Positions 1 through 30,164 of a stretch of DNA of 64,000 nucleotides are shown here, one piece after another. The DNA comes from Ovis canadensis (lineage: Eukaryota; Chordata; Mammalia; Artiodactyla; Bovidae), in contig NC_091263.1 of the NCBI RefSeq assembly GCF_042477335.2, positions 74,016,501-74,080,500 on the forward strand, in the 5' to 3' direction. A model generated the notes under the pieces. It had not been told where the DNA came from, did not search any database, and saw nothing but the letters and a program-made list of their open reading frames with translations. Position numbers and translations under genes: made by a program. Each line of letters begins with the position of its first letter. The stretch's first letter is position 1.

Positions 1-6870
<6,870 letters not shown>

Positions 6871-7095
6871 GGCGGCTGAGGGCCTCTGCGCAGGCACAGC
6901 GGTCAGCCAGGCCCCGGGCCGGCCGTGGACAGGAGGCTCCAGCCACGCAGGGTGCTGTCCCCGCCCGGCGGACAGCAGCGCTGTGAGGTCGGCATGGAGA
7001 CGTTCCCTTCAAGTTACTGTGGCTCCTCCCACGGCTGCTTTGAAGGAGCCCTGCCCCTGGTGTGTTTTCTAATAAACCCTGATAGGTGATTTTGG
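6871..7095 (+). terminator. RUVBL1: RUVBL1 3' UTR and poly(A) signal
   Basis: A canonical AATAAA at 7071-7076 lies about 200 bp after the stop and is followed by T/G-rich sequence (tgattttggtgac). The expected cleavage site is about 7090. A second AATAAA at 9371-9376 could serve a rarer long 3' end. Confidence 0.85.
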
Positions 7096-7699
7096 TGACA
7101 TGACTCCCTTAATTTTTAAAAAGGGACCTTTGTGCTTTGGAGCAGCTGGAGAGGTGGAGGGCTGTGAAGACGGCCCAGCGGTCCCTGGCCGCCAGCCCCT
7201 CGCCGCCGCGCGTGAGTTGTGTGCACTGAGCCCGCGACGCACACTGTGGGCTCTGTACATGTGTCCTCGGCGGTCAGCTGTCCGCTGTCCATCCCAGGAG
7301 CCGCCCAGCACCATGTCTTACCTGTGGCTTCCTTGTCTCTGATGGCCCGGACCGTTGTGAGCAGTGCTGGTCAGGTGCTCTGGCGTGGCGCCCTTAGTGG
7401 GGCTGCTTTGGTGTTTTTCTCATGATGAAACTGGGATTAAGGGTCACTAGGAGAAGAGCACGGGGCTTTTCCATCCGGTCCTGTCGGCTGTGCCCGCTGG
7501 CGGGGCTCCTGGCTGTTGTGCTGGCCTGGGCCCCCTGGCCCGGGCGTGCCTTCCTCACCGTCCTCCTTGGAAGGCGTCTCTAAGCCCAGCCCTCTCAGGG
7601 GGCGGCACCTTCACTTCACCTCCTGGAGGCTGAGTGTCTTTGCCCCGGAGGTCATCTGTTCTCTTTTGTGTCAAGATGGACTTTTGGGGTTTTTACTTT

Positions 7700-7828
7700 C
7701 ATTATTTAATTTATTTGGCTGCGTTGGGTCTTGGTTGCAGCATGGAGTTCCCCAGCCAGGGCTTGAACATGGCCCCCTGTGTTGGGAGCCCTGAGACTTA
7801 GCCACTGGACCACCTGGAGGCCCCTGGG
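7700..7828 (-). repeat. tRNA-derived ruminant SINE (CHR/ART2-like)
   Basis: Read on the - strand it shows the pol III promoter-like, tRNA-related head (ggcctccaggtggtccagtg) and a T-rich plus-strand tail (ttaatttatttggctg). This is the usual form of Cetartiodactyla CHR-type SINEs. Confidence 0.75.
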
Positions 7829-10149
7829 TTTTTATCAGATGCTTCGGGGTTATAACCCAGTACGACGTTCTCTTGTTGCTCAAGTTGTTCAGCTTTGACC
7901 ACCGGGATCCCTTTCAGCTGGGCCCTGTGTCCCTGAGCCATGCCCCCGCCACTGGGATGACGTCTTTTGTCAGGCCCTGGGAGGGAGGGCCCGCGGAGCG
8001 TGGGCAGACGCCGCCTGGCTGTCCTTGCCGGGAAGGAGGAACACGGTGCGCTCTGCCGGGCCGGCCCTTGTCCCCGCGCCCGCTGCTCACCGCAGGCAGC
8101 GCTCGGCACAGGAGCAGCGCCTCACGGGCAGGGTCTCCAGGTGCTTTCCTGTGTGCGAGAGGGACCCACCGAGACGGGAATCCTGAGCACCACCGTAAGT
8201 CGGCCTGCACGCATCCCCATCACCGGAGCCTGAGCGGGAATCCAGGCAGGCAGGCGGAGTGCTGGGGTCCTTGAACCCCCGCTGCCGGCATGGGTCTTGT
8301 GTGGGCCCTGCTGCTCCCCAGCATGGGGGTCCTGAGGCGGGGGGTGTGAGGGACGAGGGCACAGGGTGCGTGGTGCGGTGCTTCCCGAGGCCAGGGCCAG
8401 GCGGTCTGGCCTTAGCTGGCTTCTCTCCCCTGCATCCGCGCCCATGTCTCTGGTCTCCCAGCTTAAGCCGTGCTGGGCCCACGGAAGCGTGAACCGAAGA
8501 TGACGCAGCGACAGCTCGCCCTGCCGCGGGGCCGAGCGCCTCCCGCGTGCTCGCAGCAGCCCCCGGATTGGACTGGGGGCCCCCTGCCCAGCTAGTGACG
8601 GCGCATCGGGGGTTGGGGGCTGTGCTCCTTACGGTGCTGCGCTGTCTCGGGGTGGGCCCTCGAGCCCTGGGGAGGGTGGGCGCGTGTTCATGGCCCCCTG
8701 TTCACTCTCCTGGCCTTGGTGGTGCCGAGAGAGATGGTCTGCTCGTCCGTCGGCACTCACGGTGAGGGGGACGGGTATGGACAGGTAGGAAGGCTGGGTT
8801 ATTTTAATTTCCCTCCTATTTTTCCCAGCAAAGCTTGTGATCATTACATTAATCTTCCAGGCGAAGTTTTTACGACCAATCCCTTGCCGACTATGAGAAG
8901 TTTCTCCATCCATTACCGAGAGGGAAACAGACCCTGGTGGGGAGGAAAGTATTTGTTACATCTTATCTGGCAGACACACAATCTACCAACGATTACCGCA
9001 GCCCCACTTCAGCTCCGACGTGAAGAACTGTTGCCATATTAACGGGAGGCAGGGAGGCGGCTGTTCACAGGAAGTGGCTGATGGTCCAGGCTCTGGTCCC
9101 AGGCTGTCCTGGGTGCCTCCCAGGAAGCCAGCTGGGTGGGCTGCCTGCGTCCCAGCCCCCTGCTGCTGTGCTGATGGCCAGGCATGCATGTGGGCCCAGG
9201 ACCTACGGGCTCTTGAAAGGGAGGCCCCTGCTCCCATTTCCTCAGCCCGTCGTCACCTCCACGCCTCTTAGGCTGCACCCCCAGGATTGGTCTTTAGAGG
9301 ATATTGGTTTTTAGAACTAAACAGATGATGGTGACGTCTTGGCTAGCAGACCTTTCTCAACTGTCTTTCTAATAAAATGGAGCGCCACAGTGGTGGGGGT
9401 GCACTCCCTGTTGGCCCCCCCGTCTCAGACCCCAGCAGGCGTTGCCCAGGAAAGCCTCAGACTCGGGTGCCCCCCAGCGTCTGCACCAGCCTGAGCAGTG
9501 CCTGCTCTGGAGGGTTCCGGCAGAGCTGGCAGGTGGGCGGGGGCAGGGGTCGGGGGGGCCCGGCAGGCAGGGGCGCAGCTTGGGTTGTCTTTGACCCTTG
9601 GCCTTGATCCCTCTGGTTCTTGAGCTTTGGTTTCCTCCTGTGAAGATGGGTTGGTGTGCAGACTTGGGGGGTCTGGTGTGGCTGCATCAGGCACTCCATT
9701 TGCTGAGATTCAGTGAAGAGTCCCTACCCCTGTCCCTCTTAGAGGAAGAGGAGGCCACACTTCATCCAACAGGAGCCAGAAGCGGCTGGGCGCTGGGCCC
9801 TGCCCCTCCTGGTCCTGAGAGCTCGTCCTGGGAAGGCTGGAGGTCCCCTGCAGCTGGACCTGTCAGGCCCACAGGCTGGAGAAGGGAGAGAGCCAGCAGG
9901 GGTCTGGGCCTTTTCCTCAATGTCCACTACTTCCAGGAAGGGTGTGCCGGCCCTCGCTGCCCCCGGGCCCCCTCTTCGATGAGGTGCAGGCAGGGCTGGG
10001 CAACGGGGATGCGGGGCGCTGGTTTCCTGCTGTGTCCCAGCCTAGCCCTGCCCCTTGGCGTCTGCAACCAGGCCCGCTGAGAGTAGAATGGGGTCCACCC
10101 ATCCAGTCCTTGCCCTGCCTCCGTTTCCTGGGGACAGCAGGCCCCGGGG

Positions 10150-10980
10150 AAGGGGTGCCGGGGCGGCCGCAGGGCTGGCTGTCGCCGGCTGGCCCCGTCA
10201 CCCTGGCCGTCACTCGCGGCAGGCGCGGTGATTAATGGCCAGGCCGTGCCGCCCGGGCCGCCGTCAGCGCGCGTCTGCGGCGATGGATGCGCTGTCAGGC
10301 GCCGGGCCCGCGCTGACCCCGGCCCGGCCGGCGCGATCAATGGGCGGCGCGCGCGGCGGCTGGGCCGGCGCGATAAGATGCGCCGATGGGCGCCCGCCGG
10401 CCGCCCGCTCGACATCGCCGTCGCCGTGTGATTAATGGGGACGCGGCGGTGCGGGGGACGCACGCGCGCGCGCGGGGCCGGCGCTCCCGGGACACGCGTG
10501 CGCCGCCCTGCGCGAGGGCTGGGCGCGGGGACCGCCGTTCGGCCTCCGCCCGCGGGCCGCCAGCCTCTCCCCACGGCCCGGCGTCTGGAAACCTGGGGTC
10601 TGGCCCGATCGCCCGCATTCCGCCCTGGCCCCGTGCGCGAGGGCGTACGGCCCGGAGGGGCGCGGGCCGGTGCGGCGGGGCCGCCGAGGAGGGCTTCCCC
10701 GGGGGGGTGACGCGCGCGCGCAGCAGCCGGCGCGCACCGGGCCCTCCTGCCCGCTTCCGGAGTCTCTGCGGCCGCCGGCCGCGCGCCCGCCTCTGCGAGG
10801 CCACGGCGCCCCACGCGGCGCCCCCACGCGGCGCCCGCGCACCCCGCCGCCGCCCTGCCCCGCCGCGGCCGGGGTGGCCAAGCCCGGCGGGCGGGTCGGG
10901 CCGTCCTGCCCCACGACGGAGGCCAAGCCCGTGGAGGGGCAGGGGAGCAGCGTGCGTCAAACGCCCACGGGGCAAGAGCA
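10150..10980. promoter_or_regulatory. Orphan CpG island between convergent genes
   Basis: The block is extremely CpG-dense (many CGCG and GCGCGC runs) and no exon or known gene start adjoins it. Between 10229 and 10438, words of the type GAT(T/C)AATGG, GATGGATG and GATAAGATG recur roughly every 40-55 bp. Open frames spanning it on both strands (for example a 372-codon - strand frame, 9927-11045) are explained by a shortage of A/T-rich stop codons. It could be an unannotated promoter or enhancer; the sequence alone does not decide. Confidence 0.6.
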
Positions 10981-12424
10981 TCAGGGAACCTTACTGAACC
11001 CGGCCTAAATTCAAAAAGTCTCCCCTGCCTCCTGCCGTCAGCCACCCTCTGCTTTATAGCATTTTTATTAGGAGGTTTTTCACCTCCACTCCTTTGCCCC
11101 TTTTTCGTTCTTAGCCATGTTCACATAGATACCGCTCAGGGCAGTGCGATGCCCACCCCCCCGTGCCCCGGGTCTATTTCGGGGCAGGGGAGTTGGGGGG
11201 GCACAGCCCAAGGGACCCCATGAGACTGTCTGGAACCGGGCACTAGCCGGTGTTGAGGTCAGTGCAGAGCCTCCTGCTGGCCCTTGGACAGGAACACACG
11301 CCCACCCATTTCCCCTGCAAGAGCTTCCTGAGGCTGCTGGGGAGCTGGCCCAGGGAAGGCCTTCAGGAGAGCAGGCCGGGGAGGATGTGGGGCAGGCAGG
11401 GGCGGAGGGCAGGGGTGGAGGGCAGCTGGACAGGCCCCAGGAGGCTCCCACATGGAGAGGTGGCGGCCGTGCCCAGGCCCCTCTCCTTGCCCCGCAGAGG
11501 CCTCCGGCAGAGGCACCTGCAGGAGCTTCCCGGGGCGTTTCTTCTCCAGTGCAGTGGGAAGAGCCCACCCTCCAGGAAAGGCCTCTAGTGGGGAGTGACG
11601 GCAGGGGGCTCCAGGGCTCCGTCCCGCCACAGGCAGGCAGAGCCCAACTGCCAGGCGGGGAGGGCTGCCGCGCTCCGCCGGTGGAGAGCGCCTCTGACAG
11701 AGCTGTGGGGGCTGTGACGGGCACCCCACCTCTCATGCTTCAGTGCCGGCTTCTGCAGGCCCGGCCCGAGCACCCGTCCCTCCCAGGGTTCCAGGGTCCA
11801 ACCTGCCTTGCTGGCACACCCCCTGAGATGTTTCCTGGATGAGATGAGCGCCAGGGCTCCATGTGGACAGCTCAGGAGGAAGGCCCTGTCCACATGTCGT
11901 TGGGGGCCCCTGAGGAGGTGGGCGTGGAAGGCCTGGGGGGTGGCCTTGTCTGGATGAGAGCAACAGTTCACAACACAGGCTCACGTCACTGTGGAAACGC
12001 CTACTGTTCAGCTCGATGGAAACTGCTGGAAACTCTTCTGCACAGCACGTCCCAGAGAGCAGCCATCGAACCTAGCACCGCTGCCTCCAGTGCTGGGGGT
12101 CCAGGGTGGAGTGGAGACCGCCGAGGGGACAGTCTGTCAGCTACCAGGTGGGGAAGGACACGCGCTGCAGCCAAGGCCTGGACTCGAAGTGCTGGAAGCT
12201 GCCGTCAGCCCACCGCCCGTTCCTGGAGGGGCCGGAGGGGCCCGCACGTGCGCAGCACACCTGGACAACGAAGCTTTCCAGGTTCCTGAGGGGGAGCCCT
12301 GGGCACTCCGTGCACGAGGACTCACGTCTCACACCCGCCCTGTGCCCCCGAAGGCAGACAAGGCCACGCCTTCCTCACTGGCTTCGGCAACAGAACTGAA
12401 AACCAAGAGACCACCACCAGGCAG

Positions 12425-14036
12425 CTTGTAAAAAGTTGGCTTTATTTGTCTCATTCACCTTATCTCAGTTATGCCGCTTGGGCGTCCACAGTGAGTCCCC
12501 TGGAAGTCGGGGTCAGCCCGCCTCCATGACCAGTGACTGCGGGTCAGGCGCCCGAGCCGTGCATGGTCAGAGGCTGTGGGCGTCAGATCTCCCCGTGGGA
12601 CTGGGTCGGACAAGGCCGCGTGTGGTGTGGTGGGTGCCCTGGCCGAGGGGGGACGGGCTAAGGCCCATCCTGGCTCTGCTGTCCACTCGCCAGGTGGTGC
12701 TGGGCAAGTCCCCTCGTCCCTCGGTTGGTCTGTTCCCTGGGCAGCACAGCCAGTGAGTCTCAGAGCCCCTTGGACTCGGATGGGCGCCAAACTTGCCGCC
12801 TCTACCAGGTCTGTGCCTGCTGCTGGTGGGGTCTGGTCTCCAAGGGGCAGCACGCACCCAGGGGGCTCCCTCCAGGGAGCACCCCTGAGGCTGCAGCAGC
12901 TAACTCTGCTGGTCCCCAAGAGGGGCTTCCCTGAAGGCCTTTGAGAAGGTGGTAATTCCTAAGACCTAGGTCACCTATTATTGCAAACAGAATTTGTCTC
13001 AGACATAATTGTCTTTTTATATCAAACATGGGCGAAACTTAGCAAAAAACCAATGTCTGACGGTGATGTCACCGTGGATCTGCTGGGCGGTTCTGGTGGC
13101 AGTGGAGATCAGAGGCATCCCGTCATTTACTTCACTTGTGTTTGGTCCTAAGTACAGTAAAAATGTTCTAAAAAAATACAAATGGGAAGTCTTCAGCCTG
13201 GAAGGTAGTGTGTGGGGCCGGCCACAGCTCTTGCCCTCTTGAGGGGCGGGTGGCGGGGACGCAGCACCCCGGGCAGCACGGAGGGCAAGTTCAGTGATGC
13301 CCAGGGCAACTGGACCGCTGGCAGCCCAGGGTCCTCCGCACAACGGACCGAGCTCAGCCCGGTGCGGCTGCAGAGCTGTGGCTCACAGCCCGGCTGCACC
13401 AGTGAGGACACCAGGTCAGCCAACAGAAAGACGCACAGACGGGCCAGAAGGGTCTTCTGGAAATTCCGCTCTAGTTTAGAAGAAACTGTGTCCTAAAGAG
13501 CTAATTTCAAAAGGGAAAATGATTGTCTTCCAGAGAAACCGTTTTAAACCAGATGTTCCGGCCGGACTGTGACGGGCACGCGCTGGTGAGCCGCCGTCAG
13601 GCACCAGAAAAGCCTATTGCCGGGGGCCCGCCCTCCTGCCCCGAGACGGAGACGTTTCAACAATATTTGTGCTTCTAACCAATGAGATGCTCCCTTCGAG
13701 CGGGGCAGCCGAGACTGCTGCGGCCGCCAGCAACACTGAGAAAGTGCGAAGGCTAACGCAGGAGTGCCGTGGACACCGGGGCTGCTGGCGGTGAGCTGAC
13801 CGAGACCCCACTTCTACAGCTCCGCCGCCAATGCCAGAGCAAAAAGCAGAATTTTAAACTGGAAAATTTCTAGCATTTTACAAAGTGGAATGAAAAGAAT
13901 ATGAAACTCAAACACACGACTGAACCGAAGTCCTTGCGCCTCAGCAGCGCCTGAGACGAGCTCCTGCAGCGCGGCTGCCCCGGCCCCTCGGCCGTGGGGG
14001 GGGCACGCCGCCTCTGCCGGGTCCGGGAGCCACAGC
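12425..14036 (-). terminator. SEC61A1: SEC61A1 3' UTR and poly(A) signal
   Basis: A canonical AATAAA on the - strand at 12441-12446 (plus-strand TTTATT) gives a 3' UTR of about 1.6 kb, in the range expected for this gene. A second - strand AATAAA at 11064-11069 would allow a 3-kb UTR. Confidence 0.8.
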
Positions 14037-25774
<11,738 letters not shown>

Positions 25775-25985
25775 GGCGGCGGCTGCTCGGCTCCAGGTCG
25801 CAGTCCAGCTCCGCCGCGCTCCGAGTGCCGCTCCGCTGCCGCCGGGCCTGCTCTGGAGCGCCGCGCCTCGCCGAGAGACACGTCAGTGCTAGCGCCGCGG
25901 CGGCCGCTTCCGCTTCCGCTTCCTGCCACGCGCCGCGCGCGCGCGCATCGCCCGCGCCGAGACCACAACTCCCGGCGTGCAGCGG
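25775..25985 (-). promoter_or_regulatory. SEC61A1: SEC61A1 core promoter and 5' UTR
   Basis: The sequence upstream of the ATG is TATA-less and CpG-rich. It holds a tandem run of GGAAGC words (ETS/GABP-type, 25905-25925), a TGACGTGT word on the - strand (25878-25885) matching the XBP1/ATF6 UPRE core, and a ZNF143-like block (25961-25980, ACCACAACTCCCGG). The exact start site is not visible. Confidence 0.7.
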
Positions 25986-27115
25986 GGCCGCGCGGCCTGT
26001 CGGGAGTGAGGCCGGACGGGCGGGGCGAGGCGCGGAGCCCGCCGGGAAGCGGGCGTGCGTCTGCGCAGTTGGACCCGCGTGTCGGGACCCGGAAGGCGTT
26101 CCCCACGCCGGCTTGCCGCCCCACGCTTCAGGGCCGCGGTGGTCGGTTTCGCGGGGGTCGACCATGAGCTCCGTAGTGCCGGCCTGCGCTGGGGCGTCTG
26201 GGTGCCTGGCGCCCGGCAAGTGCGCGGCGGCGGGACGACGGGCGTCCTTTTGTGGGCTCAGCGAGCAAACGCGCGGCCGCTTGGGGCGCGGGCCCCGCCG
26301 ACTGTGGGGAGGGGGCGAGGCCGGGGGAGTCCAGGGCGAGGAGAGGCGGGAGAGGCGCCGTTGCGACGGCGGCAGACGCTGCGCCTGCCCGAGGTCTCCG
26401 GGGAGAGCAGGCCTGCTTGGCGGAGGGCTGTGTGAGGGGAGCGATGAGGTTTAAGGGCCTTGGGCCGTTGGGCGGGGCGAGGGGTGCTGGACGCGGAGTT
26501 TGGGGTTTGTGCCCGAGCAGCTGTGATCGCGGGTGGCACGCGGGAGGTAATCTGAGGAAGGAGACTCCGTGCCGTCAGCGTCTGCGGCAGGCTGGCGCTG
26601 CTGCCTGGGGTTAGGTGAGCTTCCCGGAGCGCAGCCGGAGCTGGGACGGATGGAGTGGGAGAGCCGCGGTGGCGAGGTGTTCTGCAGTAGTTAGGGGTTG
26701 CTATTTCTCTTTCCCTTCCCTCCCGTTTCTAGCAGGTAGCCAGGATTTGTGAGTCTTTCCCTCAGGGCTTTTTCTAAGACAGGAAGTCCTCTTTTGGAAA
26801 CCTAACCCGTGGGTGGAAGATGCAAACGCCAGCAGAAGGTGGGCAGGAATTTCAGTGACGTGACCAGGCGTAGTAGCGCTTGCTGTGCATCCGCCAGAGG
26901 AGGACGTTCCGTCCGACCCTCCTCGGCCTGCTTCTGCGAGCAGCCCCATCTTCCCGTGCAGGACCCCTTTGTAAAAACTGCTGCAGGTTTGTGTCAGGCC
27001 CTGGACACAGTTCAGCAGGTAGCTTAGAGCTAGTGTTTAGCACATATGACCCTGCACCATCCTGATGGTGAGACTGTTGAATCGCTTTATGGTAAAAATT
27101 ATCAAAGTAATTGTA

Positions 27116-29075
27116 CTGTTGCTGTCCAGCCGCTTATTCAGTGCTTTGTGACCATATGGACTGCAGCGCACCGGCTTCCATGTCCTTCACCACTTCCCAG
27201 ACTATGCGCTAACTCCCATCCATTGAGTCGGTGATGCCATCCAGCCATCTCATCCTCTGCCATCCCCTTCTCCTCTTCTTCAGTATTTCCCAGCATCAGG
27301 GTCTTTTCAAATGAGTCGGCTCCTTGCATCAGGTGGCCAAAGTTCTGGAGCTTCAACATCAGTCCTTCCAATGAATATTTAGGGTTGATTTCCTTTAGGA
27401 TTGACTGGTTTGATCGCCTTGCTGTCCAAAGGACTCTCAAGAGTCTTCTCCAACACCACAGCTCAAAAGCATTAGTTTTTCGGCGCTCAACCTTCATGGT
27501 CCAGCTCTCACATCCACACACGACTGGAAAAACCATATCTGTGACTATACGGACCTTTGTCAGCAGAGTAATGTCTCTGCTTTTTAATACTTCATCGAGG
27601 TTTGTCATAGCTTTTCTTCCAAGGAGCAAGCGTCTTTTAATTTCATGGCTGCAGTAACTGTCCGCAGTGATTTTGGAGCCCAAGAAAACAAAAGTCTATT
27701 ACTGTTTCCATTGTTTCCCTGTCTGTTTGCTGTGAAGTGATGTGGCTGGATGCCACGATCTTAGTTTTTTTGAATGTTGAGTTTTAAACCAGCTTTTGCG
27801 CTCTTTTTTTCACTTTCATCAAGAAGCTCTTTAATTCCTCTTCGCTTTTTGCCGTTAGGGCAATATCATCTGGATATCTGAGGTTATTGCTATTTCTCCC
27901 GGCAATCTTGATTCCAGCTTGTGCTTCATCCAGCCTGGCATTTCACACGATATACTCTGCATAGACGTTAGATGAGCAGGGTGACAGTATACAGACAATA
28001 CACTCCTTTCCCGATTTGGAGGCAGTCTGTTGTTCCATGTCCAGTGCTAACTGTTGCTTCCTGAGCTGCATAAAGGTTTCTCAAGAGGCAGGTCAGGTGG
28101 TCTGGTATTCCCATCTCTTTCAGAATTTTCCACAGTATGTTGTGATCCACACACTCAAAGGCTTTGGCATAGTCAGTGAAGCAGGTGTTTTTTGGAACTC
28201 TCTTTTATTTTTTCGATGATCCAGCAGATGTTGGCAATTTGATCTCTGGTTCCTCTGCCTTTTCTAAACCCAGCTTGTACATCTGGAAGTTCTCGGTTCA
28301 TGTATTGTTGAAGCCTAGCTTGAAGGATTTTGAGCATTACTTTGCTAGCATGTGAGATGAGTGCAGTTGTGCGGTAGTTTGAACATTCTTTGGCGTTGCC
28401 CTTCTTTGAGATTGGAATGAAAACTGACCTTTTCCAGTCCTGTGGCCACTGCTGAGTTTTCCAAATTTGCTAGCATATTAAGTGCAACACTTTTAACAGC
28501 ATCATCTTTTAGGATTTGAAATAGATCAGGTGGAATTCCATCACCTCCACTAGCTTTGTTCATAGTAATGCTTCCTAAGGCCCACCTGACTTTGCCCTCC
28601 AGGATGTCTGACTCTAGGTGAGTGAGCATGCCATCGTGGTTATCTGGGTCATTAAGGTCTTTTCTGTGTAGTTTTTCTGTGTATTCTTGCCATCTTTTCT
28701 TAATCTCTTCTGCTTCTGTTAGGTCCATTCTGTTCCTGTCCTTTATTGAGCCCGTCTTTGCCTGAAACATTCCCTTGGTATCTCTAATTTTCTTGAAGAG
28801 ATCTCTAGTCTTTCCCATTCTATTGTTTTCCTGTTGTTGTTTTTTTTTTTTTGCATTGTTCACTTAGGAAGGCTCTTTGATCTCTCTTTGCTGTTCTTTG
28901 GAACTCTGCGTTCAGATGGGTATGTCTTTTCTTTTCTCCTTTGCCTCTGGCTTCTCTTCTTTTCTCAACTGTTTGTAAAGCCTTCTCAGACAGCCATTTT
29001 GCCTTCTTGCATTTTCTTTTCCTTGGGGATGGTTTTGATCACTGCTCCTGTACAATTAGCTAATATAAATTTTCA
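27116..29075 (-). mobile_element. BovB (RTE) LINE, 5'-truncated, about 2 kb
   Basis: The - strand encodes broken pieces of the RTE reverse transcriptase and its C-terminal region: GSKITADSYCSHEIKRRLLL, then CESWTMKVERR, then [13 protein letters not shown], and further left in the protein IKRRWQEYTEKLHRKDLND. Frameshifts and stops make it inactive. The endonuclease part is missing. Confidence 0.92.
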
Positions 29076-29535
29076 TATAAACTCAGTGGTTTGTGCTGAC
29101 AGTTTTAGGACGTTAGTACCGTAGAAGATGAATCTGCTGTTGTAACCACATCTGAGGAACATTCATGGCACAGTTTGGTCTGTGTCACTGAGGGGACTGT
29201 GGCTAAGCTGTTTGTGTTAACAGAACGCAGATTGCTTTAGGAGAATCACTGACTTAAAATTTTGTCTGCCCAGTGTAATTCTTTTAAACTACAGCAGCAA
29301 GCATGCAGTTTTTTTGTGCTATACACTTAAGATTGTGTCATAAACATTAAGAACAACCACCTAAAGTGAAGCGATGACAAAATCTGGGTAATTTTTAATA
29401 TTTCTAAATATAATAAATCTGAGTCTTGTTGGTCTGCAGAACAAAGAAGGGATTGTAACAGTAGTGAGTCCCAGCCTGGAGCTTGCTTTGATTCTGTGCA
29501 ATAATCTGCAGAGAAGAAAACTTGCGTTAAATACA

Positions 29536-29632
29536 TATTGTTGGGTTGGCCAAAACGTTCATTTGAGTTTTTCCATGAGATTTTACAGAAAACCCAAATG
29601 AACATTTTGGCCAACTCAATACATAAAATCTG
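29536..29632. mobile_element. Mariner-type MITE
   Basis: Terminal inverted repeats of about 35 bp (tattgttgggttggccaaaa on the left; ccaactcaata on the right) face each other across a short centre (ccatgagattttac). A TA at each edge fits the TA target preference of mariners. Confidence 0.85.
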
Positions 29633-30164
29633 TAGTCTGACTTGATTTTTTTCAACCAGGAATTTGAGTTAGTGCTAATGGCAAGTTTTGGCTACAAATA
29701 GTGCTCAAAAGTTATGTGTTAAAAGATCAAAGTGCTAAATAAGTGCATTTCATCAGGATGCTGTTAAAACGTGGTTCAGGTGAAAAGATTTGTGATAGAA
29801 CTTGATTCATTTTGGATAAAGCAATACAAGATCTAAATTAAGTAATTCTTGTACTTTTCTCAACAAATTGTATTTCTTACCACGCGTCATGCAAATATCA
29901 GGAAGAGCTGCGGGTTGATTGGTAGAATTGGACCTTGACTGACGGTCTGGAGGGCAGCGGCAGCGGCTTGGAAGCAGGCCGTGTGTTGGCTCCACGGAAG
30001 CTGACGCGCAGAAGCTCTCAGCGTGCTGGCCTTGAATGAGAGGTGTTTTAGATGGGAATATCAGTGTTTTAGTTTTATGAGAAAACAGCTCACCTGTTAG
30101 AGCTGTCATTGTTTCGATGACTGTGGAATTGATTGAACACATGTGAATTGCTGTATGGCTTCTG

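Larger units (their letters stand above)
7096..12420. other. Intergenic gap between convergent RUVBL1 and SEC61A1
   Basis: About 5.3 kb separate the two 3' ends. Contents are a tRNA-type SINE (about 7.7 kb), an AT-richer block (8.79-9.05 kb), a spare AATAAA on + (9371-9376), the CpG island at 10.15-10.98 kb and an AATAAA on the - strand (11064-11069). No coding gene is supported. Confidence 0.75.

Noticed and set aside
9927-11045. 372-codon - strand frame
   Set aside because: It lies over the CpG island, is Arg/Pro/Ala-rich, has no domain, and overlaps open frames on the other strand.
11080-11736. 218-codon - strand frame ending near an AATAAA
   Set aside because: No domain or homology that I recognise. 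It lies where a long SEC61A1 3' UTR could run, and GC-rich composition explains the length.
27138-27683. 181-codon frame with reverse-transcriptase-like protein
   Set aside because: Part of a decayed BovB element, reported as a mobile element and not as a gene. The same applies to frames at 28345-28863, 39976-40317, 51503-51784 and 51824-52153.
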